Shown here: positions 1 to 5,662 of the stretch, piece after piece
Numbering within the stretch: position 1 is the stretch's first letter
Layout: each line of letters begins with the position of its first letter
The notes under the pieces: generated by a model
Database searches by the model: none
Seen by the model: the letters and a program-made list of their open reading frames with translations, nothing else
Told to the model about the DNA's origin: nothing
DNA from: an uncultured Eubacteriales bacterium
GTDB lineage: Bacteria > Bacillota > Clostridia > Oscillospirales > Oscillospiraceae
DNA: 8,949 nt
Direction: 5' to 3'
NCBI GenBank assembly: GCA_900545925.1
Contig: URAZ01000070.1
Coordinates: 1 to 8,949, forward strand
Position numbers and translations under genes: made by a program

Positions 1-104
1 GTATCATCAAAGCGCCGGATTGCGCCGTCATCCAGAATGCTTTCCAGATTCGCTTTCTTTGTCAGGTGGTAGACCTCAGACGGGATCGGTGCTTTTACAT
101 ACAT
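1..104 (-). CDS. N-terminal fragment of an unidentified protein, cut by the window edge
   Basis: Only the first 34 codons are present. The ATG at 104 lies 9 bases after a GGAGG (114-118), and the gene begins 17 bases after the stop of its upstream neighbour, so it belongs to the same transcription unit. The visible peptide starts MYVKAPIPSEVYHLTKKANL and continues with a Leu-Glu-Ser-Ile-Leu-Asp-Asp-Gly stretch. The pattern of Tyr-His-Leu-Thr, then Asn-Leu, Ile-Leu and Gly resembles the start of DarT-like/DUF4433 and other ADP-ribosyltransferase-fold proteins, where a Tyr-His-x-Thr motif precedes an Asn-Leu helix. That likeness rests on a short motif and is tentative. The catalytic region lies outside the window, so no function is assigned. 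Confidence 0.7.
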   Translation of the reverse strand, partial: MYVKAPIPSEVYHLTKKANLESILDDGAIRRFDD

Positions 105-121
105 GATTTCTGTCCTCCGTT

Positions 122-514
122 TTACTTCTCATAGATGGTATCACCCTTCACCAGGTGGCGTGCAAGCTGCCGCAGGCACAGTCCGCGCCCGCGAAGACCA
201 TACAACAGCACATCCGGGATCTTCTGCAGCACTTCTTTTTCGGCGCTGTCCGTTGGAAGGGCTTGTGCCTCGCAGACAGAATCACAGCGTCCACAGGCAT
301 CCTCCAAAACCACCATCAGCTTTTCTTCTGCGCAGCGCAGCGTTTCCAGTGTATCCAGGATCTCCGCTGCGTTTACAGACCTGCTGATCAGGATGATGCA
401 GCGTTTTCCAATCTTCAATCCCATCATTGGGAGCATTTCATCCAGCCGATATTCCTCCGCCATCTCCATCGGGGCGGTCAGCCCGATCTCATACATTTCA
501 TTGTGATCGTCCAT
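122..514 (-). CDS. Small AbrB-like relative with a CxxC motif, function unknown
   Basis: A 130-residue protein. The start was chosen at the ATG at 514 because an AAGGAGG (522-528) lies 7 bases upstream; longer readings extend into the methylase gene. The gene begins 4 bases after the methylase stop, so the two are probably coupled. I do not recognise a named family. The layout parallels the tandem AbrB-like protein at 4274-4804: an N-terminal part of about 45 residues with a hydrophobic strand (Cys-Ile-Ile-Leu-Ile, residues 39-43), a Leu-rich helix (52-70), and then Cys-Gly-x-Cys (74-77), which falls at almost the same residue number (73-76) in the other protein. The C-terminus is basic and Leu-rich (Leu-Arg-Gly-Arg-Gly-Leu, about 107-112). 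It is probably a divergent DNA-binding or antitoxin-like relative, but this is inference. Confidence 0.75.
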   Translation of the reverse strand: MDDHNEMYEIGLTAPMEMAEEYRLDEMLPMMGLKIGKRCIILISRSVNAAEILDTLETLRCAEEKLMVVLEDACGRCDSVCEAQALPTDSAEKEVLQKIPDVLLYGLRGRGLCLRQLARHLVKGDTIYEK

Positions 515-518
515 ATTC

Positions 519-1511
519 TCACCTCCTTCTTCTGGGATCGATCTCCCGCAGCGAGCCGCAGGCAGGTTCATGCACCAGCACAAGATCGCCGTTTTCGATC
601 TCAGCAGGGAACATGCTGAACTGCGGCTGGATGTACGGGCGCGGATCGTAATTTGTCATGATCAGTTCGTCGTATGTTGCGCCGGCTCTCTGTGAGAGGG
701 GATTGCTGCGCCGAAACGCGAGGATAAAAAAATCGCCGTACAGACTGCGGATGAACGGGCAGTCATTGTACGACACGACGATGTATCCCGCACATTGCGA
801 GAGAATGTGGTGCAGTTCTTCGTGCTTTTCCTTCGGAAAGTCAACGGCATATAGGCTCTCGGCGTCAAAGTACGGCGGGTCACAGTAGATCAGGCTGTCC
901 GGCCCGTCACGTTCTCGAATGATATCCAGACAGTCTTTATTTTCGATGATGACATCCTGCAGCCGCTTGGAGGCATCGTCAAAAAGATACAGGAAATTCG
1001 TCAGGTTGTTCGGCTTGACCCCGAAGGACGTGGTCGTGCCGCTGAAGCTGCCGCGGCAGACCTTGTAATATGCCGCCGCCCTCTGGACATCGAACAGGCG
1101 GCTTCGCTCCCGCAGGATTTGCAGGAGTTCCTCACGTTCTTCACCTGTGAAGCATTCCATCACGGCATTTCGTTCATCTACAATTCGCTGCTGTAAAAGC
1201 TCCTTGTGCTTCATGAACTCTTTTAGAAGGTCAAATTCGGCTCTCGAATGGAGCGGCAGGAATTTCAGCTCCTGCACAAGCTGGATCGTACATTCTCGCG
1301 CACACAGAAAGAGATTTACAAGGTCGCAGTTGAAATCGTTATAGATGTCCATGCGGCTGATTTTCGGCTGTATGCCGAGTAGGAGAGCTCCACCGCCGCC
1401 GAACGGCTCCAAGTACAGCTTCGGGTTTGACGGGAACACCTGCCAGATGTACGGGATCAGCTTTTCCTTGCTGCCGATCCAAGGGATAAACGGCCTAGCG
1501 ATCCCGGCCAC
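519..1511 (-). CDS. D12-class DNA N6-adenine methyltransferase (Dam family), apparently orphan
   Basis: A cytoplasmic enzyme that transfers a methyl group from S-adenosylmethionine to adenine in a specific DNA site. The protein is about 330 residues. It shows the N-terminal FIPWIGSKEKL motif (residues 8-18) typical of D12/Dam enzymes, the SAM-binding EPFGGGGAL (35-43), a Phe-Ser-Gly-Thr-Thr-Thr-Ser-Phe-Gly segment (157-165), and the catalytic DPPY (212-215), so it looks intact. The frame is open upstream to 1772, but the family normally starts a few residues before the first motif. I therefore chose the GTG at 1511, which overlaps the upstream gene by 17 bases; its ribosome binding site is weak, and an ATG at 1571 (350 residues) is the alternative. 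No restriction endonuclease is visible beside it, so it probably protects or regulates the element's own DNA. The target (GATC is common in this class) cannot be read from sequence. Confidence 0.92.
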   Translation of the reverse strand: MAGIARPFIPWIGSKEKLIPYIWQVFPSNPKLYLEPFGGGGALLLGIQPKISRMDIYNDFNCDLVNLFLCARECTIQLVQELKFLPLHSRAEFDLLKEFMKHKELLQQRIVDERNAVMECFTGEEREELLQILRERSRLFDVQRAAAYYKVCRGSFSGTTTSFGVKPNNLTNFLYLFDDASKRLQDVIIENKDCLDIIRERDGPDSLIYCDPPYFDAESLYAVDFPKEKHEELHHILSQCAGYIVVSYNDCPFIRSLYGDFFILAFRRSNPLSQRAGATYDELIMTNYDPRPYIQPQFSMFPAEIENGDLVLVHEPACGSLREIDPRRRR

Positions 1512-1815
1512 CCCCGTCCGAGGGTTCGGTGAAGGTTTCCATTGCCTGCTCCAAGCCGCAGATCGCCGCATCCAGACCGGCGCGCATTTCCTTGAGCTGC
1601 CGGATGGTAGAATACAGCTCTGCGGCATTGCTGGCGTAGAAGTATCCCTCGCGGCTGCTGGCAATGGGAACAGCCTTGCGCCGCAGGCGGTTGACCTTCT
1701 TCCGCAGGTCGCTCTCGCGGAGATTCTTCTGTCGCACGAGGTCGCGGCTGCAAATGAGATGCTCGCGCCCAAAGCAGAAGCGTTTCAGATAGTCGCGCAG
1801 TTCTTCATCATTCAT
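1495..1815 (-). CDS. Small winged-helix-like DNA-binding protein
   Basis: A 106-residue protein. The ATG at 1815 follows an AAAGGA, and 3' overlap with the methylase gene (17 bases) indicates a shared transcript. Residues 24-60 contain two short helices followed by a basic stretch (RKKVNRLRRK, 38-47), then Val-Pro-Ile-Ala-Ser and Gly-Tyr-Phe-Tyr-Ala, which reads as recognition helix plus beta wing. A helical region follows (Ala-Glu-Leu-Tyr-Ser-Thr-Ile-Arg-Gln-Leu, 65-74) ending in Gly-Leu-Asp-Ala-Ala. Small proteins with this Leu-Arg-x-x-x-x-Pro-Ile-x-Ser and Gly-Tyr-x-Tyr-Ala signature occur in clostridial phages and conjugative elements and are regarded as winged-helix proteins. It could regulate the methylase group or act in DNA processing. 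The role is inferred; the fold is a moderately confident call. Confidence 0.85.
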   Translation of the reverse strand: MNDEELRDYLKRFCFGREHLICSRDLVRQKNLRESDLRKKVNRLRRKAVPIASSREGYFYASNAAELYSTIRQLKEMRAGLDAAICGLEQAMETFTEPSDGGGRDR

Positions 1816-1853
1816 GTTTGTCCTTTCCGGGCCGATTTCTCGGAAAAGGGCGC

Positions 1854-1892
1854 AAAAAAGAAGGGCGGCTTTCCTTACCGGGAAAACGGCCC
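1854..1892 (-). terminator. Intrinsic terminator after the ArdA-like gene at 1918-3111
   Basis: On the minus strand a 12-base arm (1881-1892) pairs with 1863-1874 with one C-C mismatch and one G-U pair. The loop is six bases (1875-1880). A T-rich tract follows (TTCTTTTTTGCG on the minus strand, running to 1851). It starts 26 bases after the stop at 1918. Only about 30 bases separate the T tract from the ribosome binding site of the next gene (start 1815), so no separate promoter fits between them. Confidence 0.75.
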
Positions 1893-1917
1893 TGCGTCAT
1901 CATAAAAATATTGAATT

Positions 1918-3111
1918 TTACATCCCCATCTGCGGTTCCTGTGAGCGCTCCTGTTTCTGTTCCGGAATCGGTTCGTGCAGCGGGCCGAAATCCTCGCGGT
2001 TGACCATGCCGTAGGGCGTGATCTCCGCGCCGTACTGTTTGAGGACATCTTCGGCATAGGCTTCGCGGTTCAGATGCTTATAGATCAGGTCTGCATCCTT
2101 GCCGCCGAGAACGAATTCCAGCTCATCACGCACCAGCGCGTCTTTATCGCGGATTTTTGTTTCGAAGCAGTATTGCGGCAGCTTTTCAATGCGGTCGAAG
2201 ACATCGTCCAGCGTCTCACACTGCGTCGCACCGACCACAGCCTTGAATTTTGTAAGCTGCCCATCAGCTTTTAATTCTTGAAGAGATTTGGCAAGTTCGT
2301 TGATCCTCGGAAGATCTTCCACATCGGTCAGCATGCTGTTCAGCTGTGGCACGATGGCGTCACAGCCGGTGAACTGCGCGTCGAACCATTCCGGTGCATC
2401 GAGTTCTTTTTGGACTTCCTGCATCCGCTGTTCTGTTGCAGGCAAATCCAAAACGGCTGTTCTCTGCTCATTCTCGTGGTTCATGAGCGCTAGGCGGATC
2501 ATGTAATTGATGTCCCGCTGCGGCTCATGCTCCGGCAGCGGCTCCAATTCCTCCGTGCGGACAACGTAGCCGTGCGGGGTGAACGTACCTGCTTCGTCCT
2601 CGCGCATCTGTTTGCCGATTTTGGCGTAATCCAAGAGGGCATATGCGCTGTCCGGCAGGGCATCCAGATCCTCCCGAAAGCCGTTTTTCACATAGAATTT
2701 TCCGAGATCTTCGTCCGTATGGATATCTGCAAGCACATGACAACGATTCACGTTGGCAGCCAGCATCATCAGCTCTGGTACGGTAATGATGCCGCTGTTT
2801 TCCTGCACATGCTTGTCGGCCTGCATTTGCAAGAGCCCTTCCAGCGCTGTTTCCTGACGCTCATCCAGCTTGGAAAGCTGTTCCGTCAGGGAATTGAACT
2901 CGAAGATCGACATACTCTCGTCCAGATGGGGCGCGAGGTAGTCAAAGCAGTAAAACTCATCCACCTGCCAGTAGACATCTCCCGGCGATTTCGTGTGAAT
3001 CTGCTCAAATGCGTCCATCATCTCATACTGGCTGACAGGGAACGTCAGCTCCACGCCGCGTTCATCGCTCGATGCGCTGCTTACCAGATAGACCTCACAT
3101 ACTTTGCGCAA
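1918..3111 (-). CDS. Two-module ArdA-like antirestriction protein
   Basis: A 397-residue acidic protein. The start is the TTG at 3111, with AGGAGG (3120-3125) 8 bases upstream, overlapping the previous gene by 17 bases. Module 1 (about 1-195) has a beta-rich start, then Ser-Ile-Phe-Glu-Phe-Asn-Ser-Leu (68-75), Asp-Glu-Asp-Leu-Gly-Lys-Phe-Tyr (133-140) and Pro-His-Gly-Tyr-Val-Val-Arg (179-185). Module 2 (about 201-375) repeats the order: Leu-Pro-Ala-Thr, Ile-Asn-Glu-Leu-Ala, then Ile-Thr-Pro-Tyr-Gly. This follows the pattern of ArdA from Tn916-type elements (Glu-Leu-Asn-x-Leu, a middle helical part, then Gly before a final strand). ArdA proteins are about 165-190 residues, so this is a tandem form. 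ArdA mimics B-form DNA and blocks type I restriction enzymes. That role is family knowledge; activity here is inferred. It ends in a Gln-rich tail closing with Gln-Met-Gly-Met. Confidence 0.8.
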   Translation of the reverse strand: MRKVCEVYLVSSASSDERGVELTFPVSQYEMMDAFEQIHTKSPGDVYWQVDEFYCFDYLAPHLDESMSIFEFNSLTEQLSKLDERQETALEGLLQMQADKHVQENSGIITVPELMMLAANVNRCHVLADIHTDEDLGKFYVKNGFREDLDALPDSAYALLDYAKIGKQMREDEAGTFTPHGYVVRTEELEPLPEHEPQRDINYMIRLALMNHENEQRTAVLDLPATEQRMQEVQKELDAPEWFDAQFTGCDAIVPQLNSMLTDVEDLPRINELAKSLQELKADGQLTKFKAVVGATQCETLDDVFDRIEKLPQYCFETKIRDKDALVRDELEFVLGGKDADLIYKHLNREAYAEDVLKQYGAEITPYGMVNREDFGPLHEPIPEQKQERSQEPQMGM

Positions 3112-3823
3112 GGGTCATTCCTCCTGTCTGCTTTTGTTCAAATCGTTCCTGCTCGGTCTGAATGCTCCACGCATCCGAGTTCCAGAGGTGGACATACAGC
3201 TCACTTTTGCCATCCACGCGAATCTCACGCTGCTCGAAGCCCTCACCCCAGCCGTCAGCGGCCTGCCCCTCGAGGTACCTTTTCAGGGTTTCCAGTTCCG
3301 CACCGGTCAATTCGCCCGCCATGCGGCATTCTGCCACACCCCAGAGCTGACCGTTCCGCTCTTCCACAGCGAAAACAGCCGAATGAACCTTACGATTGAC
3401 GCTGTCCACTTCGTCATACCAGTGCATAACGCCGCGCTCCGCTTCCTCCGGCATTCGGTATTTTTTCAGCGCCGCCGCGATCTGCGATTCATACCCGCGC
3501 AGTTCTTCTCCCTCCAATGTAACGCCATTTTCGTCGAGGTCTCCGTATTCGTTCGGTTCATAAAAATCGGCGGTCAGCGGCATATAGAGCTTCAGCGTTT
3601 CCAGCTTGGGCGGCAGCACTGTGAAGCTGTCCTCGCCGGGAATAATCGCCAGTGTCCGCCCGTTGTTCCACTTCATATGGATGCTGCCAGCATCATCCAC
3701 CAGCTCCACAACGCCCTCCGTGCCGGGGGCAACCGGCGCATACGGGTCATTCATGGAATTGAGCCGGATGCGCGTGCCGGGCGGATACTGCTCCTGCATG
3801 AATTTTACCATTTTTCTGTCCAA
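3095..3823 (-). CDS. DUF4314 domain protein
   Basis: A 242-residue protein. The start was placed at a TTG (3823) because GGAGGG (3832-3837) lies 8 bases before it; earlier in-frame starts lie inside the upstream gene. Residues about 8-70 form the DUF4314 domain: Tyr-Pro-Pro-Gly-Thr-Arg-Ile-Arg-Leu, then Met-Asn-Asp-Pro-Tyr, Pro-Gly-Thr-Glu-Gly-Val-Val, Val-Asp-Asp-Ala-Gly and Trp-Asn-Asn-Gly, a small SH3-like beta-barrel pattern. The larger C-terminal part (72-225) carries Leu-Lys-Leu-Tyr-Met-Pro-Leu, Pro-Glu-Glu-Ala-Glu-Arg-Gly, Trp-Gly-Val-Ala-Glu-Cys and Gly-Trp-Gly-Glu-Gly-Phe-Glu-Gln-Arg, an architecture common in conjugative elements of gut Clostridia. No catalytic motif is evident and the function is unknown. 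The 3' end overlaps the next gene by 17 bases and encodes its ribosome binding site within a Gly-Gly-Met stretch. Confidence 0.88.
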   Translation of the reverse strand: MDRKMVKFMQEQYPPGTRIRLNSMNDPYAPVAPGTEGVVELVDDAGSIHMKWNNGRTLAIIPGEDSFTVLPPKLETLKLYMPLTADFYEPNEYGDLDENGVTLEGEELRGYESQIAAALKKYRMPEEAERGVMHWYDEVDSVNRKVHSAVFAVEERNGQLWGVAECRMAGELTGAELETLKRYLEGQAADGWGEGFEQREIRVDGKSELYVHLWNSDAWSIQTEQERFEQKQTGGMTLAQSM

Positions 3824-3825
3824 AT

Positions 3826-4284
3826 TTACATCCCTCCAAGCTGCATTTCCTGTGTTTCTTCCTGCTGAGATTGTTCGTTCTTGCACGGGTCAAGGTCCAT
3901 GACGAGCTTTCTGTAGTTTGAAATGAAACCGTCCAGAATAGCGGAATGGCTTCGCGCAGCAAAGCAGCAATTATGCATTTCGTCAGGTGGGATGTAATGG
4001 CTGTTTGCCCACTCCCGGTTAGACGGACGGAAGCGTCCATCACCGCGCCGCTCCTGCACGGTATTCGCCAGAACGTGTTCCACACGCTTGTAACCGTACA
4101 GCTCGACGATCTTTTCCACTGTACCGCTCTTTAGATGCATCCCGTCAAAGTTTTCCCGAATGAGGATATCGATTCCGCCTGCGCAGGCGCAGTTTTCGCG
4201 GAAGCTCTCGCGCCACTTTTCGATCTCGCCGCGTTCGCGGGCTTCTTTTGCACCGTAGGGATAGAGCGGTACCTTACTCTGCAT
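3826..4284 (-). CDS. DUF3849 domain protein
   Basis: A 152-residue protein. I chose the ATG at 4284 rather than a GTG at 4299 because DUF3849 proteins begin just before a Val-Pro-Leu-Tyr-Pro-Tyr motif, here at residues 5-10. The ATG overlaps the upstream gene by 11 bases, with a GAGG nearby. Further family features are Ala-Arg-Glu-x-Gly-Glu (15-20), Asn-x-x-Cys (31-34), Ile-Arg-Glu-Asn-Phe-Asp-Gly-Met-His-Leu (42-51), Val-Leu-Ala-Asn-Thr-Val (71-76), Asp-Gly-Arg-Phe (82-85) and a late Ser-His-Ser-Ala-Ile-Leu-Asp-Gly-Phe (112-120). The domain is frequent on clostridial mobile elements, sometimes joined to other domains, and has no established function. The protein ends Gln-Glu-Met-Gln-Leu-Gly-Gly-Met, and the codons for Gly-Gly also supply the next gene's ribosome binding site. 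Confidence 0.9.
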   Translation of the reverse strand: MQSKVPLYPYGAKEARERGEIEKWRESFRENCACAGGIDILIRENFDGMHLKSGTVEKIVELYGYKRVEHVLANTVQERRGDGRFRPSNREWANSHYIPPDEMHNCCFAARSHSAILDGFISNYRKLVMDLDPCKNEQSQQEETQEMQLGGM

Positions 4285-4804
4285 TGCCAGAAGCCTCACA
4301 TGAACAGGGAACCGGCCTGATCCATACGCTCAGCATGTCGTCCAGCGCCCGCAGATTGAAATGGTTGTCCACGAAAAATTTCAGCACATACTGCGGCACA
4401 TCCGCCAGATCCGGTGCGCAGGCTTCTGCTTTCCCGACGATGACATCTCCCTCATTCACAAAGCACGCCAGCTTCGCGTTTTCCGGGATACCGGCCTGCT
4501 CACGCGCCCATGCGGGGATCGTGACCTCGCACTCCTCCAGCACATCCTCGACGGTGAGCGCCTCGTCCGCTTTCTCACACAGCCCGCATTCCACAGCGAC
4601 CGCCGTCAGCATTTCCGCCGCGTACAGATTCAGTCTGTCCAGCATCTGCAGCAGATCCACAATGGGCATGCTGTCCTTCGTCACCAGCACCACGCCGTCC
4701 ATCGGAATGGCGGCAAGGATCGTTTCCTTTGCCAGCCCTGCTTCTTTCAGTGCCGCTTCCGGCACGGTGTTCAGTGCAACTTTCTTTTTTACTTCTGTTT
4801 TCAA
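4274..4804 (-). CDS. Tandem AbrB/MazE-like (swapped-hairpin) DNA-binding protein
   Basis: A 176-residue protein with a TTG start at 4804; AAGGAGG (4813-4819) sits 8 bases upstream and overlaps the previous stop codon. Two segments follow the AbrB/MazE/SpoVT swapped-hairpin pattern. The first (about 9-43) has Val-Pro-Glu-Ala-Ala-Leu-Lys-Glu-Ala-Gly-Leu, then a strand and Asp-Gly-Val-Val-Leu-Val. The second (about 93-124) has Val-Thr-Ile-Pro-Ala-Trp-Ala-Arg-Glu-Gln-Ala-Gly-Ile-Pro, then a strand and Glu-Gly-Asp-Val-Ile-Val. Between them lie a Leu-rich helix and Cys-Gly-Leu-Cys (73-76). Canonical AbrB-type domains bind DNA as dimers and act as transition-state regulators or antitoxins; two in one chain could form an intramolecular pair. 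A local regulatory role is inference. No partner toxin is evident. The 3' end overlaps the DUF3849 gene by 11 bases. Confidence 0.82.
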   Translation of the reverse strand: MKTEVKKKVALNTVPEAALKEAGLAKETILAAIPMDGVVLVTKDSMPIVDLLQMLDRLNLYAAEMLTAVAVECGLCEKADEALTVEDVLEECEVTIPAWAREQAGIPENAKLACFVNEGDVIVGKAEACAPDLADVPQYVLKFFVDNHFNLRALDDMLSVWIRPVPCSCEASGNAE

Positions 4805-4818
4805 TTTCCGTTCCTCCT

Positions 4819-5529
4819 TTACATTCCGCCCATCTGCATTTCTTTGGATGGACTCAAATTATAATCTTCTTCCCTACACGGGTTTTCTTCGCCGTAGAAG
4901 TCATACACAATATCATCCACAGCCTTGCGGATAGCTGGCTCCTGCGTGATCGTGCGGAACCGGAAACCAGTTGTTGCCTCATGCGGCAGTTCCTCGCGGA
5001 TGCAGTCCAGGTATGCTTTGGCATCTGTAAACTGCTGCGTATCGCCGTTGATGAAATGCACCCGGCCGACCAGCGGCTGATAGGCATGGTTGATCTTCTG
5101 CTCGTTCAAATCGTAGCAGCTTAGATATGCCTGATAATCTCCCTGCACGGGATTGCAGCGCAGGCAGTATTCGTAATGCTCTGTCTCTATAACGTAGCCA
5201 TAATTCTGTAACCAGCCGCCTGGTATTTTTCCGCCGTTTTCATAGCAAAAGCGACGCATGGAGGAAAAGTCTTTCAGGACCGTTTCCCGCAGCTTGTCTA
5301 CGACCTGTTGGAGTTCCGCTTTAAATTTCGGCGAATTCAATTCCTCACGTCCGCGCGGATGCCAGGTGTGCCAGAACTCCGTGCCGCGTCTCCCGAAATC
5401 CATACGGACGCAACCAATTGCGCCCATCTGCGCGTCCTGCTCCGGTGTCTGGGCAAAGAAAGCGCCCGCTTCCTCCGGCTGCGCTGGCCGGACACGGAAT
5501 GCGGGCGGATCAGTAGATGTCTTCGTCAT
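4819..5529 (-). CDS. Conserved clostridial mobile-element protein of unknown function
   Basis: A 236-residue protein. Two ATGs follow GGAGG closely; the one at 5529 has the better spacing (6 bases). The start overlaps the end of the small membrane-peptide gene by 20 bases. The N-terminal half has a distinctive set of residues: Met-Gly-Ala-Ile-Gly-Cys-Val-Arg-Met-Asp-Phe-Gly (35-46), Glu-Phe-Trp-His-Thr-Trp (51-56), Glu-Leu-Asn-x-x-x-Phe-Lys-Ala-Glu-Leu (63-73), Asn-Tyr-Gly-Tyr (109-112) and Tyr-Cys-Leu-Arg-Cys (121-125). I recall similar proteins beside DUF4314 and DUF3849 genes in gut Clostridia, but know no assigned function. Residues 145-215 look like a second alpha/beta unit. No membrane segment or signal peptide is seen. 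The tail ends Glu-Met-Gln-Met-Gly-Gly-Met, although here the next ribosome binding site lies outside those codons. Confidence 0.85.
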   Translation of the reverse strand: MTKTSTDPPAFRVRPAQPEEAGAFFAQTPEQDAQMGAIGCVRMDFGRRGTEFWHTWHPRGREELNSPKFKAELQQVVDKLRETVLKDFSSMRRFCYENGGKIPGGWLQNYGYVIETEHYEYCLRCNPVQGDYQAYLSCYDLNEQKINHAYQPLVGRVHFINGDTQQFTDAKAYLDCIREELPHEATTGFRFRTITQEPAIRKAVDDIVYDFYGEENPCREEDYNLSPSKEMQMGGM

Positions 5530-5647
5530 CGTCATCCTCCGGCACATACAATGCCAGCCTTGCGGCATCTGCCAGATGTGCACAGATGGCAAGAACACCA
5601 GTCACACCAATGATTACGCCAAGTGCAATTACGATTGCTTTTTTCAC
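5510..5647 (-). CDS. 45-residue single-pass membrane peptide with an acidic tail
   Basis: The GTG at 5647 lies 7 bases after GGAGG (5655-5659), just downstream of the 5663 stop. The peptide starts MKKAIVIALGVIIGVTGVLA, a positively charged start and a hydrophobic span of about 20 residues. It then runs Ile-Cys-Ala-His-Leu-Ala-Asp-Ala-Ala-Arg-Leu-Ala-Leu-Tyr-Val-Pro and ends in a strongly acidic tail (Glu-Asp-Asp-Asp-Asp-Glu-Asp-Ile-Tyr). It overlaps the next gene by 20 bases, and its acidic codons contain the next ribosome binding site. The segment could be a transmembrane helix or a signal-peptide-like leader. It is the only membrane protein in the operon. Ribosome binding site, tight packing and coherent hydrophobic coding support a real gene; function is unknown. 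Confidence 0.75.
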   Translation of the reverse strand: MKKAIVIALGVIIGVTGVLAICAHLADAARLALYVPEDDDDEDIY

Positions 5648-5662
5648 AATAAAACCTCCAAT

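Noticed and set aside
1512..1772. Upstream extension of the methylase frame
   Set aside because: The extra residues are Arg/Ala/Ser-rich shadow of the overlapping winged-helix gene, and the family normally starts close to the FIPWIGSK motif.
1345..1905. Plus-strand open frame of 186 codons across the methylase start and winged-helix gene
   Set aside because: It is antisense to two supported genes and runs through the intrinsic terminator stem.
2527..3399. Long plus-strand open frame of 290 codons antisense to the ArdA-like and DUF4314 genes
   Set aside because: It is the mirror of well-supported minus-strand genes, has no suitable ribosome binding site, and its protein shows no recognisable family pattern.
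3104..3868. Plus-strand open frame of 254 codons opposite the DUF4314 gene
   Set aside because: It is antisense to a recognised domain protein and reads as low-information shadow coding, without a ribosome binding site.
4176..4189. Perfect 14-base palindrome
   Set aside because: It lies in the middle of the DUF3849 coding region, and one palindrome of this length is expected by chance in a window of about 9 kb.
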